DNA of 64,000 bases, from NCBI RefSeq assembly GCF_002027705.1, contig NZ_MBTG01000030.1, forward strand, positions 1 through 64,000, in the 5' to 3' direction. A program made the translations under genes and the position numbers. The notes under the pieces were generated by a model. It saw nothing but the letters and a program-made list of their open reading frames with translations. It had not been told where the DNA came from and ran no database searches. The DNA is from Paenibacillus ferrarius (lineage in GTDB: Bacteria > Bacillota > Bacilli > Paenibacillales > NBRC-103111). This document shows, piece by piece, positions 48,391-57,994 of this stretch (positions within the stretch are counted from its first letter, which is position 1; each line of letters starts with the position of its first letter).

Positions 48391-48432
48391 GCTTTCGAAG
48401 TCAGTTTTGCTAAAGCGAAACTCGAAGGAGGG
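48391..48432 (+). repeat. Hairpin repeat merging into the nuoI ribosome binding site
   Basis: GCTTTCGAAGTC, then AGTTTTGC-TAAA-GCGAAACT, then CGAAGGAGGG, same plan as before atpC. Confidence 0.75.
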
Positions 48433-48438
48433 AAATGA

Positions 48439-48891
48439 ATGAAGGGCATAATGAAAGGTTTAGGCGTAACGTTCAAAAGTATGACGCAGAAAAAAATAAC
48501 GTACGCATACCCTGACGTCCCGCTCAAAATGCCGGATCGCTTTCGCGGTATTCAATATTTTGATCCAGAGAAATGTATTGTGTGCAATCAATGTGCGCGC
48601 GTTTGCCCAACAGAATGTATTACTTTGACGGGGAAAGCGAACCCAGACCCTGAGAAGAAGGGGAAGGTTATTGATACGTATGACATCAACTTCGAAATTT
48701 GCATTTTGTGCGATCTGTGCACAGAGGTTTGTCCGACGGAAGCGATTGTCATGACGAACAATTTTGAGTTGAGCTCCTACAGTCGAGATGATTTGTTCAA
48801 AAACATGCAGTGGTTAAGTCAAAATACGCAAAATATTCGCCAGGAGAACAATTCGGCCATGCCAAAAGGGGGGGCCAAGAAAGATGTTTAA
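48439..48891 (+). CDS. nuoI: NADH-quinone oxidoreductase subunit I
   Basis: Ferredoxin-like subunit, 150 residues, with two [4Fe-4S] motifs: CIVCNQCARVCPTEC and CILCDLCTEVCPTEA. GAAGGAGGG lies before ATG 48439. It overlaps nuoJ by eight bases. Confidence 0.97.
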   Translation: MKGIMKGLGVTFKSMTQKKITYAYPDVPLKMPDRFRGIQYFDPEKCIVCNQCARVCPTECITLTGKANPDPEKKGKVIDTYDINFEICILCDLCTEVCPTEAIVMTNNFELSSYSRDDLFKNMQWLSQNTQNIRQENNSAMPKGGAKKDV

Positions 48892-49414
48892 CGGAATTGG
48901 GGATTTCTTATCCAGCGGTTCAAGTTGGGCGTTCTTCATCTTCGCATTGCTCGCTATTGGCGGGGCTATCTTCATGATTTCTTTTACCAAGGTTGTCCAT
49001 ATGGTCATTGCCGTCGCTCTTACGTTCATCAGCTTGGCAGGCTTGTATGTCATTCTTGAAGCTGAGTTTGTTGCCTTCGTACAGGTATTGATCTATGCCG
49101 GTGCGATCTCCATTCTGATGATTTTCGGTATTATGATGACGAAGCACAGGCAAGGGGAAGAAGAGGAGCCTAGACGTCCTTGGCAGGAAGGCTTAGCCAT
49201 AGTAGGGGCGCTGGCGTTGTTCGGAGTCCTGTTTTATGCCATCCAAAAGACGACTTTCGTCTCTTCCGGCACGCTGGAAGCTGGCAAAGACAATACGTTG
49301 GAAATCGGGAAGCTGCTGTATAACGAGCATGTTATTCCATTCGAAATTATGTCCGTACTGCTCACGGTAGCCTTCATCGGTGCCATTGTAGTCGCGAAAA
49401 GAGAGGAGGATTAA
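48884..49414 (+). CDS. nuoJ: NADH-quinone oxidoreductase subunit J
   Basis: Membrane subunit of 176 residues and five helices; LEAEFVAFVQVLIYAGAISI is the conserved third helix. ATG 48884 lies inside the nuoI end after a G-rich ribosome binding site. Confidence 0.95.
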   Translation: MFNGIGDFLSSGSSWAFFIFALLAIGGAIFMISFTKVVHMVIAVALTFISLAGLYVILEAEFVAFVQVLIYAGAISILMIFGIMMTKHRQGEEEEPRRPWQEGLAIVGALALFGVLFYAIQKTTFVSSGTLEAGKDNTLEIGKLLYNEHVIPFEIMSVLLTVAFIGAIVVAKREED

Positions 49415-49417
49415 GCT

Positions 49418-49729
49418 ATGGGCACAATTATTACTCCCTACCTCACCTTGGCTGCAATCCTGTTCTGTATTGGTTTGTACGGAGCATTATCGAAGAAAAA
49501 TGGGGTTATTGTTCTGCTCTCCATCGAGCTTATGCTCAATGCGGTGAATTTGAACTTGATCGCCTTCTCGAAGCTTGGTGACCACCCGGCATTAACGGGG
49601 CAGATTTTCTCGCTGTTCAACATTACGATTGCAGCTGCTGAGGCGGCTGTGGGCATTGCGATTCTAATTACGATTTATCGCAATAAAGGGACAGTCGATG
49701 TAACGGATTTGGATTCTATGAAGCGCTAG
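49418..49729 (+). CDS. nuoK: NADH-quinone oxidoreductase subunit K
   Basis: Antiporter-related small subunit, 103 residues and three helices. LLSIELMLNAVNLNLIAFSK holds the conserved Glu; AAAEAAVGIAILITIYRNKG holds the second Glu. GAGAGGAGG precedes ATG 49418. Confidence 0.96.
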   Translation: MGTIITPYLTLAAILFCIGLYGALSKKNGVIVLLSIELMLNAVNLNLIAFSKLGDHPALTGQIFSLFNITIAAAEAAVGIAILITIYRNKGTVDVTDLDSMKR

Positions 49730-49744
49730 GAGGCTAACAAGGAT

Positions 49745-51655
49745 ATGGTATCGGACTATTCACAGTACGCCTGGCTCATTCCGTTGTTTCCGCTGCTTGC
49801 TTTTCTAGCGCTTACGGCTATGGGACGTCAATTGAAAGATCTTGGGATTTATATCAGCATTTTTGCGATGCTCGCTTCCTTTATCGTCGCTTTGCTGATT
49901 TTCGTTGAACGCATTGGCGGCAACGTGGAGGATTACACGTACAATAAGCTGCAGTGGCTGCAAGTCGGCGATTTCACGCTGAAAATGGGGTTTGAAGTCA
50001 ACAATTTGAATGCCCTGATGCTCGTTATTGTTACACTTGTAGCGCTGCTCGTGAATATTTATTCCAAGGGTTATATGAAAGGCGACGAGCGGATTCACGT
50101 GTTTTTTGGCTACATCGCTTTGTTTTCCTTCTCCATGCTGGGTCTTGTTATTTCGGAAAATATGCTAGAGCTGTACTTCTTCTGGGAGCTTGTAGGGGTT
50201 TGTTCCTTCCTGCTCGTTGGATTTTGGTACTACAAGCCGGAGGCTAAGGCTGCTGCCAAAAAGGCATTCATCGTTACCCGCATCGGGGACGTTGGCCTAT
50301 TCATCGGAATTCTGCTGCTGTTCTGGTACATGCCAGGGCATGCGCTCGATTTCACATCGATTCATAATGCGTTTACTTCGGGTAAAATTGACCCGGCCAT
50401 CATTACATGGATTGCCATTATGATCTTCATCGGAGCGATGGGGAAATCAGGGCAATTCCCGCTGCATACATGGCTTCCTGACGCGATGGAAGGGCCGACG
50501 CCGATCAGTGCGCTGATCCATGCGGCTACAATGGTTGCAGCTGGGGTGTACCTCGTAGCGCGCACCTTTGATATTTTCCAAGCATCACCGGATGCTCTGA
50601 TGGTTGTAGCTTATGTGGGCGGATTCACAGCCATCTTTGCGGCCACGATCGGGATTGCCCAGAATGATATCAAACGCATCTTGGCTTACTCCACGGTGAG
50701 TCAGCTTGGTTATATGATGATGGCGCTTGGGATTGGTGTTTCGTTCACCTCCGGCATGTTCCATCTGTTCACACACGCGTTCTTCAAAGCCCTGCTCTTC
50801 TTGGGCGCAGGCAGCGTGATTCACGCTGTACATACGCAGGATATTAATGAAATGGGCGGATTATCCCGCAAAATGAAGATTACGACATGGACGTTCGCTA
50901 TCGGAACGTTGGCGCTATCAGGAATTTTCCCATTCGCCGGATTCTGGTCGAAGGATATGATTCTGACAGAAGCTTATGAGCACAATCAGCTTCTCTTCTG
51001 GGTGGGTGTCATTGCAGCCTTCTTCACAGCCTTCTACATGTCCCGTCTGTTCTTCCTTGTATTCTTGGGTTCCCCTAGAGGGAAAGCCAAGGTTGCCGAC
51101 GAGCACGATGATCATGGACATGAGCCTCACGAATCTCCGGCGTCCATGACGACACCGCTGATTATTCTAGCTGTGCTTGCCGTTGTGGCAGGCTTTGTCA
51201 ATACACCATTCAATGAATGGCTTGGACACTGGCTGACAGGACAGCAGCATGATGAAAAAGCGAACTGGATAGTTATTATTTTATCTACATTGGCAGGTTT
51301 GCTCGGTATTGGACTTGGGTACTTAATTTACCTCAAGCGGACGATTCCGCGCGATGTCGTTTCCAGCAGAATGCCATGGCTGTACACACTTCTCAATCGC
51401 AAATATTTTGTAGATGAAATATATGATGGAGTCATTGTTAAACCGCTTCGTGGTCTAGGATGGGTTCTTGAGCTGATTGATGTGTATGTCATTGACGGTA
51501 TTGTGCGGTTGGTCGCCTTCGCTGTCGTCAGTCTGGGCCGCCTTGGTTCCCGTCTCCAAAATGGTCAACTGCAGACCTACGGTGTCATCATGATTCTGGG
51601 AATGCTGATCTTGGCTCTCGCCATTGCAGGAAGGAGGTTCATCCATGCTGGCTAG
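49745..51655 (+). CDS. nuoL: NADH-quinone oxidoreductase subunit L
   Basis: Largest proton-pumping subunit, 636 residues. LYFFWELVGVCSFLLVGFWY has the conserved Glu, KSGQFPLHTWLPDAMEGPTP the helix-7 loop, and the C-terminus holds the long lateral helix. A His-rich loop (DEHDDHGHEPHES) follows helix 12. It overlaps nuoM by 11 bases. Confidence 0.97.
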   Translation: MVSDYSQYAWLIPLFPLLAFLALTAMGRQLKDLGIYISIFAMLASFIVALLIFVERIGGNVEDYTYNKLQWLQVGDFTLKMGFEVNNLNALMLVIVTLVALLVNIYSKGYMKGDERIHVFFGYIALFSFSMLGLVISENMLELYFFWELVGVCSFLLVGFWYYKPEAKAAAKKAFIVTRIGDVGLFIGILLLFWYMPGHALDFTSIHNAFTSGKIDPAIITWIAIMIFIGAMGKSGQFPLHTWLPDAMEGPTPISALIHAATMVAAGVYLVARTFDIFQASPDALMVVAYVGGFTAIFAATIGIAQNDIKRILAYSTVSQLGYMMMALGIGVSFTSGMFHLFTHAFFKALLFLGAGSVIHAVHTQDINEMGGLSRKMKITTWTFAIGTLALSGIFPFAGFWSKDMILTEAYEHNQLLFWVGVIAAFFTAFYMSRLFFLVFLGSPRGKAKVADEHDDHGHEPHESPASMTTPLIILAVLAVVAGFVNTPFNEWLGHWLTGQQHDEKANWIVIILSTLAGLLGIGLGYLIYLKRTIPRDVVSSRMPWLYTLLNRKYFVDEIYDGVIVKPLRGLGWVLELIDVYVIDGIVRLVAFAVVSLGRLGSRLQNGQLQTYGVIMILGMLILALAIAGRRFIHAG

Positions 51656-53270
51656 CCTACCCATTTTAAGCTTGATTGCCTTTTCTCCGCTGCTCGGTGT
51701 TCTGGTGCTGCTCTTCATTCGCGGCGACCGGGGTCGTTTGATTAAAACGATCGGTATTGTCACTACCTTGATCCCGTTGATCTTGGCGGCATGGCTGTAC
51801 GTTGATTACAATTATCAAGGAGATCCGCTGCAGTACAAAGAACAGCTCAGCTGGATCAAAGTTCCGCTCAACCATGAGGGGTTAAGTGAGCAAATTACTT
51901 CCTATTTCTTCGAGTTCAAATATTCACTGGCGGTGGATGGGATCTCACTGCCGCTTATTTTTCTGACAGCTTTTGTCTCTTCCATGGCGGCACTGGCTTC
52001 GGTGTATATCAAAAAACGTTGGAAAACGTTCTATATTCTTTTCCTGCTGCTTGAGACAGGTATGTTCGGCGTGTTCATGTCACAAGATCTGTTCTTGTTC
52101 TTCCTTTTCTTCGAAGTGACGCTGGTGCCGATGTTCTTCTTGATCGGAATTTGGGGTTACATGAATCGGGAGCAGGCTGCGAATCGGTTTCTGCTGTACA
52201 ACGGACTAGGTTCAGCGATTATGTTGATTGCGTTCCTCATTCTCGTCAGCACAGCCGGATTCAATCAAATGCCTACGCAGACAGAGGGCATCATTTACTA
52301 CAGCGGTGATATTCACACCATCGCGAATAATTTGCTGCAGGACCCTGCCTCCTATGTGAATCAAGAGGGCACGCCATTCTTCCTGAGTCAGACCATGAAA
52401 TGGACCGTCTTCATCATGCTGCTGGTGGCTTTCGGCATCAAGCTGCCGATCTTCCCTTTCCATACGTGGATGCTCAAAGTACATACGGAGGCTCCGCCTT
52501 CAATTGTTATGATTCACTCAGGGATTTTGCTGAAAATGGGGGCGTATGGCCTCATCCGGTTCGGGATTCTGTTCTTCCCGGCGGAAGCCAAGCAGATGGC
52601 CTGGTTGCTTGCGCTCCTAGGGGTCATCAACATCCTTTACGGCGCGATTCTCGCAATGGTCCAGAAGGACTTCAAGCTCGTCCTAGCGTACTCGAGTATC
52701 AGCCATATGGGCATTGTTCTGCTCGGACTCGCGGCCTTCAACATATCCGGCTTGCAGGGAGCCGTCTTCCAACTGATCTCCCACGGCCTGATATCGGCCT
52801 TGATGTTCTTGCTCGTCGGCAGTATCTACGAGCGCACGGAAACGACAGAGCTTAGTCGCTTGGGCGGTCTCGCCAGCAACATCCCTTTCATCAGCGGGAT
52901 TCTGCTGATTGCGGGCATGGCCTCGCTCGGATTGCCGGGCTTATCCGGCTTCATCAGTGAATTCCTGGCGTTTCTCGGAATTTTCGAAACGCACCGCGTG
53001 TACGCCATCATCGGTACACTGGGCATCATTTTCACCGCGGTCTACGTGCTGCGCGGGGTGTTGAACATCACGTTCGGCCCGAAACAGCCGACCTTGCAGC
53101 TGCAAGGCATGCGCGACGCCCGGTTAATCGAGGCGGTGCCGATGATTGCCCTGGTAGCGTTCATCCTCTTGCTCGGGGTATATCCAAGCGTGCTGAGTCA
53201 GCCGCTCCAGCAAACGATAGGCAGCTTTGATCAACTGATCCAAAGCGTAGCCGGGAAGATAGGAGGTTAG
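51645..53270 (+). CDS. nuoM: NADH-quinone oxidoreductase subunit M
   Basis: Proton-pumping subunit of 541 residues. LFFLFFEVTLVPMFFLIGIW has the key Glu, KLPIFPFHTWMLKVHTEAPP is diagnostic, and AYSSISHMGIVLLGLAAFN follows. ATG 51645 with GGAAGGAGG upstream is used instead of an earlier in-frame codon at 51624. Confidence 0.97.
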   Translation: MLASLPILSLIAFSPLLGVLVLLFIRGDRGRLIKTIGIVTTLIPLILAAWLYVDYNYQGDPLQYKEQLSWIKVPLNHEGLSEQITSYFFEFKYSLAVDGISLPLIFLTAFVSSMAALASVYIKKRWKTFYILFLLLETGMFGVFMSQDLFLFFLFFEVTLVPMFFLIGIWGYMNREQAANRFLLYNGLGSAIMLIAFLILVSTAGFNQMPTQTEGIIYYSGDIHTIANNLLQDPASYVNQEGTPFFLSQTMKWTVFIMLLVAFGIKLPIFPFHTWMLKVHTEAPPSIVMIHSGILLKMGAYGLIRFGILFFPAEAKQMAWLLALLGVINILYGAILAMVQKDFKLVLAYSSISHMGIVLLGLAAFNISGLQGAVFQLISHGLISALMFLLVGSIYERTETTELSRLGGLASNIPFISGILLIAGMASLGLPGLSGFISEFLAFLGIFETHRVYAIIGTLGIIFTAVYVLRGVLNITFGPKQPTLQLQGMRDARLIEAVPMIALVAFILLLGVYPSVLSQPLQQTIGSFDQLIQSVAGKIGG

Positions 53271-53274
53271 ACCA

Positions 53275-54786
53275 GTGGAACAGCTTCGACTTCATGCTAA
53301 CGATTTAGTGCATCTGCTCCCTGAGCTTTCGCTGGTTGTCACCGCGATCATCCTGTCTCTCTTGGATTTAATTCTGCCGAATAGGATGAATCGCTCCATC
53401 ATCGGATGGTTGACGCTGGTCGGTATCGCGGTTTCTGCGGTATTCGTTATTCTTCAGTTGAATCCGGCAGAACCCTTTTCACTGCTCAATCAGAGCTATC
53501 GTGTAGATGATTTCTCAAATCTGCTTAAATTATTTACGTTAACGGGCACTGGTCTTATCGTCTTGATGAGCCTGAGCTTCGTCAAAGAAGATGCGATCCC
53601 GCATGTCGGGGAATATTACTACTTCTACCTGCCTGCTGCGCTTGGTGCCATGATTATGTCATCCTCAGGTGACTTGATTACGTTGTATGTAGGGTTAGAA
53701 CTGCTTAGCATCACCTCTTACTTGATGGTTGCTATGAAGAAGAAAGATGCGCAGTCCAACGAAGGGGCCTTTAAGTACTTGGTTATGGGGGGGATATCCT
53801 CCGCCATTATCCTGTATGGGATGTCCTTCTTATACGGAATGACGGGTTCCAGCAACTTAATGGAGATTGGCATTGCACTTCCATCCCTTGTGGCTTCTTA
53901 TGAGCCGCTGCTTTATGTATCATTTTTCCTGCTGCTGGCTGGTTTTGGTTTCAAAATCGCAGCAGCGCCGTTCCACAGCTGGGCGCCGGATGTGTATCAA
54001 GGCGCTCCGACGCCGGTGTCAGCCTTCCTGGCTGTCGTCTCCAAGGCTGCCGGCTTTGCTATCCTTTTCCGAGTATTCTACGTATTGTTCGGATTTAGCA
54101 GCTTTGAAGGAACCAGCATCCAGTCCGATGTGTTCCTAGCCATTTCCGTAATGGCCGCCATCGCGATGGTGACCGGTAACTTCATTGCCCTGAAGCAAAC
54201 AAACATGAAAAGATTGTTGGCTTACTCTGGGATCGCCAATGCCGGGTATTTGCTAGTTCCGATTGGAACATACTTCTCCGGTACGCATTACGCGAACTTT
54301 TCTGAATTTATTTTTTACCTGATCGCGTACTTGTTTATGAACATTGGTGCTTTCGCCGTGTTGATGATTATGGAGCAGGCAGAGGGACATACGGAAGCCA
54401 AGGGCTTTGGCGGGATGTATTACCGGGCTCCCTTAACCGCCGTTGCCATGGTTTTAATCATACTTTCCTTGGCGGGTATCCCTGTTTCGGGCGGATTCTT
54501 CGGAAAGCTCTATATCATCTTGGGAACGATGCAGACCAAGCAATATTGGCTCGGGTCTCTGATGATTCTGACCAGCGTAGTCTCTCTGTATTACTATTTC
54601 GGCATCGTGCGCCAAATGTTCATGCGCAGCGACTATGAGCCTGCTGAAGTCAAGGTTTCGGTCCCGCTCGGCATAACCGTATGGTTATGTGCGCTTGTTG
54701 GCTTGGCTTTGGGCTTTGTGCCGCATATCGTGCTGAAGGGTATTGAATCCATCTTCACATTGACGAAGGATTTTATAATTAAATAA
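53275..54786 (+). CDS. nuoN: NADH-quinone oxidoreductase subunit N
   Basis: Proton-pumping subunit of 503 residues and about fourteen helices. LYVGLELLSITSYLMVAMKK carries the conserved Glu; AAAPFHSWAPDVYQGAPTPV is diagnostic. GTG 53275 follows AGGAGG. It is the last gene of the operon; no nuoE, nuoF or nuoG is present. Confidence 0.97.
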   Translation: MEQLRLHANDLVHLLPELSLVVTAIILSLLDLILPNRMNRSIIGWLTLVGIAVSAVFVILQLNPAEPFSLLNQSYRVDDFSNLLKLFTLTGTGLIVLMSLSFVKEDAIPHVGEYYYFYLPAALGAMIMSSSGDLITLYVGLELLSITSYLMVAMKKKDAQSNEGAFKYLVMGGISSAIILYGMSFLYGMTGSSNLMEIGIALPSLVASYEPLLYVSFFLLLAGFGFKIAAAPFHSWAPDVYQGAPTPVSAFLAVVSKAAGFAILFRVFYVLFGFSSFEGTSIQSDVFLAISVMAAIAMVTGNFIALKQTNMKRLLAYSGIANAGYLLVPIGTYFSGTHYANFSEFIFYLIAYLFMNIGAFAVLMIMEQAEGHTEAKGFGGMYYRAPLTAVAMVLIILSLAGIPVSGGFFGKLYIILGTMQTKQYWLGSLMILTSVVSLYYYFGIVRQMFMRSDYEPAEVKVSVPLGITVWLCALVGLALGFVPHIVLKGIESIFTLTKDFIIK

Positions 54787-54801
54787 GTGTTTGTCATATG
54801 G

Positions 54802-54838
54802 CCTTCCCCTAACAAGAAATAGGGGGAGGTTTTTTCGT
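54802..54838 (+). terminator. Terminator of the nuo operon
   Basis: CCTTCCCCT / AGGGGGAGG with an 11-base loop and six T. Confidence 0.85.
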
Positions 54839-54987
54839 TTACAGAACATCCATGATCTACATGAAAAATTATTTCCAAAAATCTGAACTTTTTGCGACGA
54901 AAAACCGTTATATGTATCGAGAAGGCGGGTAATGTGGTATAGATAGAGAAGGAAAAAACCATTAAGAGATAAAGGACCTGTGATGAC

Positions 54988-57516
54988 ATGAAATTAAAGC
55001 GGCACCTATGGTTCATTTTCCTAATGATGCTCACCTTGGAACTCACAGGGATGGCAATCAAAGTAGAGGCAGCCTACCCCCTATCGACGGATCCCATGAG
55101 GGTTAAACAAACCTATCTGGATATGATTCATATCGATCAAGCATGGGCTGCAGCAGGGGATAACCGAACACCGATTGTTGTCGCTGTCGTTGATACAGGT
55201 GTTGATCTTACACATCCTGATCTTGTAGGAAATTTGGTGGAAGGCGTGAATTTGCTTCAGCCCTCCAAGAAGCCATATGATGATAATGGACATGGAACGA
55301 ACGTAGCTGGCATCATTGCGGCTTCATTCAATAACGATAAAGGGATTGCTGGCATTGCACCCAATGCGAAGATTATGCCAATAAAAGCGCTGGAAGCCGA
55401 CGGCACGGGCGGCGAGGCGAAGCTGGGTGAAGGCATTAAATACGCGGTAGATCACGGAGCGAAGATTGTTGTTCTCTCCCTAGGGCTGAATAAATATTCG
55501 GACTACTTGGCAGGAGTCGTGCAGTATGCGGAGGATCACAATGTGCTATTGGTTGCCGCTGTCGGTAATGAAGGCACGAGTGTGAAATACCCGGCGGCGT
55601 ATCCAACGGTTCTGGCTGTTGGAGGTGTCAATGCGAATAAGCAAGCAGATTCCCGTTCCAATTATGGGCCTGAGCTGGATCTGGTTGCGCCCTGGGATGT
55701 GTATACCACCGCGCTTGGAGGCGGTTATCAGTATCAAGACGGAAGCTCGATGTCAGCGCCACAGGTAGCTGGAGCGGCTGCCTTGGTCTGGGGGAAGTAT
55801 CCCGGAATGAGCGCGTACCAAGTTCGTTCACAGTTGGAGCAGACAGCCGAGGACCTCGGTCCGGCGGGTTGGGACGAGAAGACAGGGTACGGCCTTTTGC
55901 AAGTGGACCTGGCACTGACACAGCCCTACAAAGAAAATCGCTTTGAGCCTAACAACACTAAGAATCTAGCTGCCAAGCTCTCAATAAATACGGCTGTTAA
56001 GGCTGTACTGTCCTCGGGACAGGATGAGGTTTGGTTCGCTCTTGATGCGGCTTATGACGGATTTATTGAAGTATCGCTTCATAATTCGGATAGCGCTGGG
56101 ATCCGTGTGCGTTTTGACTCCGGAGAAACATTCATCTCGAATAGCAGTACGGATAAGAGTAAGCCTTTCCGAGTAGCTGTGACGAAGGGCCGCACCTATG
56201 TTCAGCTTCAGACTGTCGACCGTACCACCAAAACAGCGATTTATTACTCGCTCTTAACGGATTTTGTGATTTACAAGGATCCCTTTGAGGATAATGATAA
56301 ACAGTACAAAGCTTTTGCTTTGCCCGAACGCAGCCAAACGATTCGCGGCACTTTTGATAAAAAAGATGATCTCGATTGGTTCGTGATTAATCTGGAGCAT
56401 TCGGGTACGATGCGCGTTAAGTTGTCTGTCGATACCGGACGGATTGATCCCATGCTGCTCATTCAGAAGGAAGGCGAGAAATCGATTACGATTGATCAGG
56501 GTGGAGATGGGGCCACCGAGATCAGCCCACTAATGGATGTGTTTCCCGGGCAGTATTATATTCGTGTCAGCAATGTGAAAGACTATTCTAGACCGATTAC
56601 AGGAGAATACACGTTAGATATTGAATATACACCTAAGCTAATTGATCCGAATGAGCCGAATGATAAATCGTATCAAGCCACATTTGCCGCAATGAATTCG
56701 GTCTATGAAGGTTTGATTCACTCGAATGATGACGTCGATTGGTTCGAATTCCGCATGACGAAAGACGGTTTAGCCCAAATACGGTTAACGAACATTCCGA
56801 CATCGCGTATCATGTACGCCAGGTTGTACGACAGTTCCTTGAAGGAACAAGGCTTCTACCGGAATGAGTCAGGTTCTGATCAATTGTTCATCGAGAAGAC
56901 GCTTAATGCGGGGACTTATTATATTAAGCTTCAAGCAAACCAATGGTTTATGAGTCAAATGTATCGGTTAAAGATAAATAGCTATGCACTCATAAGCGGC
57001 TTTGCCGATATCGAGGGGCACTGGGCGCAGGCGGCAATCAGCCAGCTAGCCGAACAAGGTGTCATTAGCGGCTATGGAAACTACCGATTTGCTCCAAATC
57101 AGCCGATTACTCGCGCGGAGGCGGCGACCGTAATAACACGTGCTTTGAAGCTGACTAAGCGGAAGGAAGTAAGCTTCGGTGATATGAATAGTTCGCACTG
57201 GGCTTATGACTATGTAGCTAAGGCTGTTCAAGCAGGGATTGTAACAGGTTACCCGAATGGCACCTTTGGACCAGACCGTACCCTTACACGTATGGAAATG
57301 ACACAGATGTTGGCCAGCAGCATGAATATGACAGGGAAGAAGCGGGGCAATTCGCCTTTTACCGATGTGGATGATTCCTACTGGGGAATTGGCATTCTGA
57401 AGCAAATGTCGGCTGATGGATGGGTGGCTGGCTACGCAGATGGTACCTTCCATCCCGATGAGCAAGCCACCCGCGCTGAATTCGTTACCCTGCTTGCCAA
57501 AGTAGTAAATCGATAA
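54988..57516 (+). CDS. S-layer-anchored subtilisin-like serine protease
   Basis: An 842-residue exported protease. A signal peptide (to about residue 28, ending VEA-A) is followed by an S8 catalytic domain with Asp69 (AVVDTGVDLTHPD), His102 (NGHGTNVAG) and Ser254 (GSSMSAPQVAG). Three PPC-like beta domains follow, each opening with an EPNN/EDND/EPND acidic turn (about 315, 430 and 555). Three SLH repeats end it: FADIEGHWAQAAISQLAEQG, FGDMNSSHWAYDYVAKAVQA and FTDVDDSYWGIGILKQMSAD, which bind pyruvylated wall polymer. There is no obvious propeptide between signal and catalytic domain. It is separated from nuo by a terminator and 150 bases. Confidence 0.93.
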   Translation: MKLKRHLWFIFLMMLTLELTGMAIKVEAAYPLSTDPMRVKQTYLDMIHIDQAWAAAGDNRTPIVVAVVDTGVDLTHPDLVGNLVEGVNLLQPSKKPYDDNGHGTNVAGIIAASFNNDKGIAGIAPNAKIMPIKALEADGTGGEAKLGEGIKYAVDHGAKIVVLSLGLNKYSDYLAGVVQYAEDHNVLLVAAVGNEGTSVKYPAAYPTVLAVGGVNANKQADSRSNYGPELDLVAPWDVYTTALGGGYQYQDGSSMSAPQVAGAAALVWGKYPGMSAYQVRSQLEQTAEDLGPAGWDEKTGYGLLQVDLALTQPYKENRFEPNNTKNLAAKLSINTAVKAVLSSGQDEVWFALDAAYDGFIEVSLHNSDSAGIRVRFDSGETFISNSSTDKSKPFRVAVTKGRTYVQLQTVDRTTKTAIYYSLLTDFVIYKDPFEDNDKQYKAFALPERSQTIRGTFDKKDDLDWFVINLEHSGTMRVKLSVDTGRIDPMLLIQKEGEKSITIDQGGDGATEISPLMDVFPGQYYIRVSNVKDYSRPITGEYTLDIEYTPKLIDPNEPNDKSYQATFAAMNSVYEGLIHSNDDVDWFEFRMTKDGLAQIRLTNIPTSRIMYARLYDSSLKEQGFYRNESGSDQLFIEKTLNAGTYYIKLQANQWFMSQMYRLKINSYALISGFADIEGHWAQAAISQLAEQGVISGYGNYRFAPNQPITRAEAATVITRALKLTKRKEVSFGDMNSSHWAYDYVAKAVQAGIVTGYPNGTFGPDRTLTRMEMTQMLASSMNMTGKKRGNSPFTDVDDSYWGIGILKQMSADGWVAGYADGTFHPDEQATRAEFVTLLAKVVNR

Positions 57517-57536
57517 TTTAGACAAAGGAGAGGCCT

Positions 57537-57797
57537 ATGGGAGAAACAGATAAATGGAATGAAGCGGCCAAGTATGCTTCAATGATGAATATGGTCGACA
57601 TTGTTGTCTATATTCTGTGTATAGGTTTAGCTTGGTGGGCACTGCAGGCATTCCGTTTCGATGTCCTGCTCAAAAGGCCGAAGGCCGCTCAAGCGATTAT
57701 GCTTCAAATCCTGCTTTCCATTGGACTTGGGCATCTTGTTGCCAGTTTTTTCATTCAATATTTGGGTTTATCCATGGGCTTCGGGAAGATGTTTTAA
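57537..57797 (+). CDS. ywzB: DUF1146-family membrane protein (YwzB-like)
   Basis: An 86-residue protein with two helices (MVDIVVYILCIGLAWWAL and MLQILLSIGLGHLVASFFIQ) around a basic loop with FDVLLKRPKAAQAI. This matches the YwzB/DUF1146 family, whose gene lies before murA in Bacillus. Function unknown. AAAGGAGAGG precedes ATG 57537, 20 bases after the protease gene, so the two may share a transcript. Confidence 0.85.
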   Translation: MGETDKWNEAAKYASMMNMVDIVVYILCIGLAWWALQAFRFDVLLKRPKAAQAIMLQILLSIGLGHLVASFFIQYLGLSMGFGKMF

Positions 57798-57994
57798 TTA
57801 GATTTTTCGAATAATGCGTTAATTAGTTGTCAACAATGGTAATAGAACGGATCGAAAACCGGGATCCTATTCGAACTCTATGTAGGTGCTTGCGAATACC
57901 AAAAGAACACAGTTGTAACAGTATGGGTTGAAATGATAAACTTAGGAAATGTGCAAAACCTTGTAATTTAAAATAAGTGCGCGGAGGGACCATG

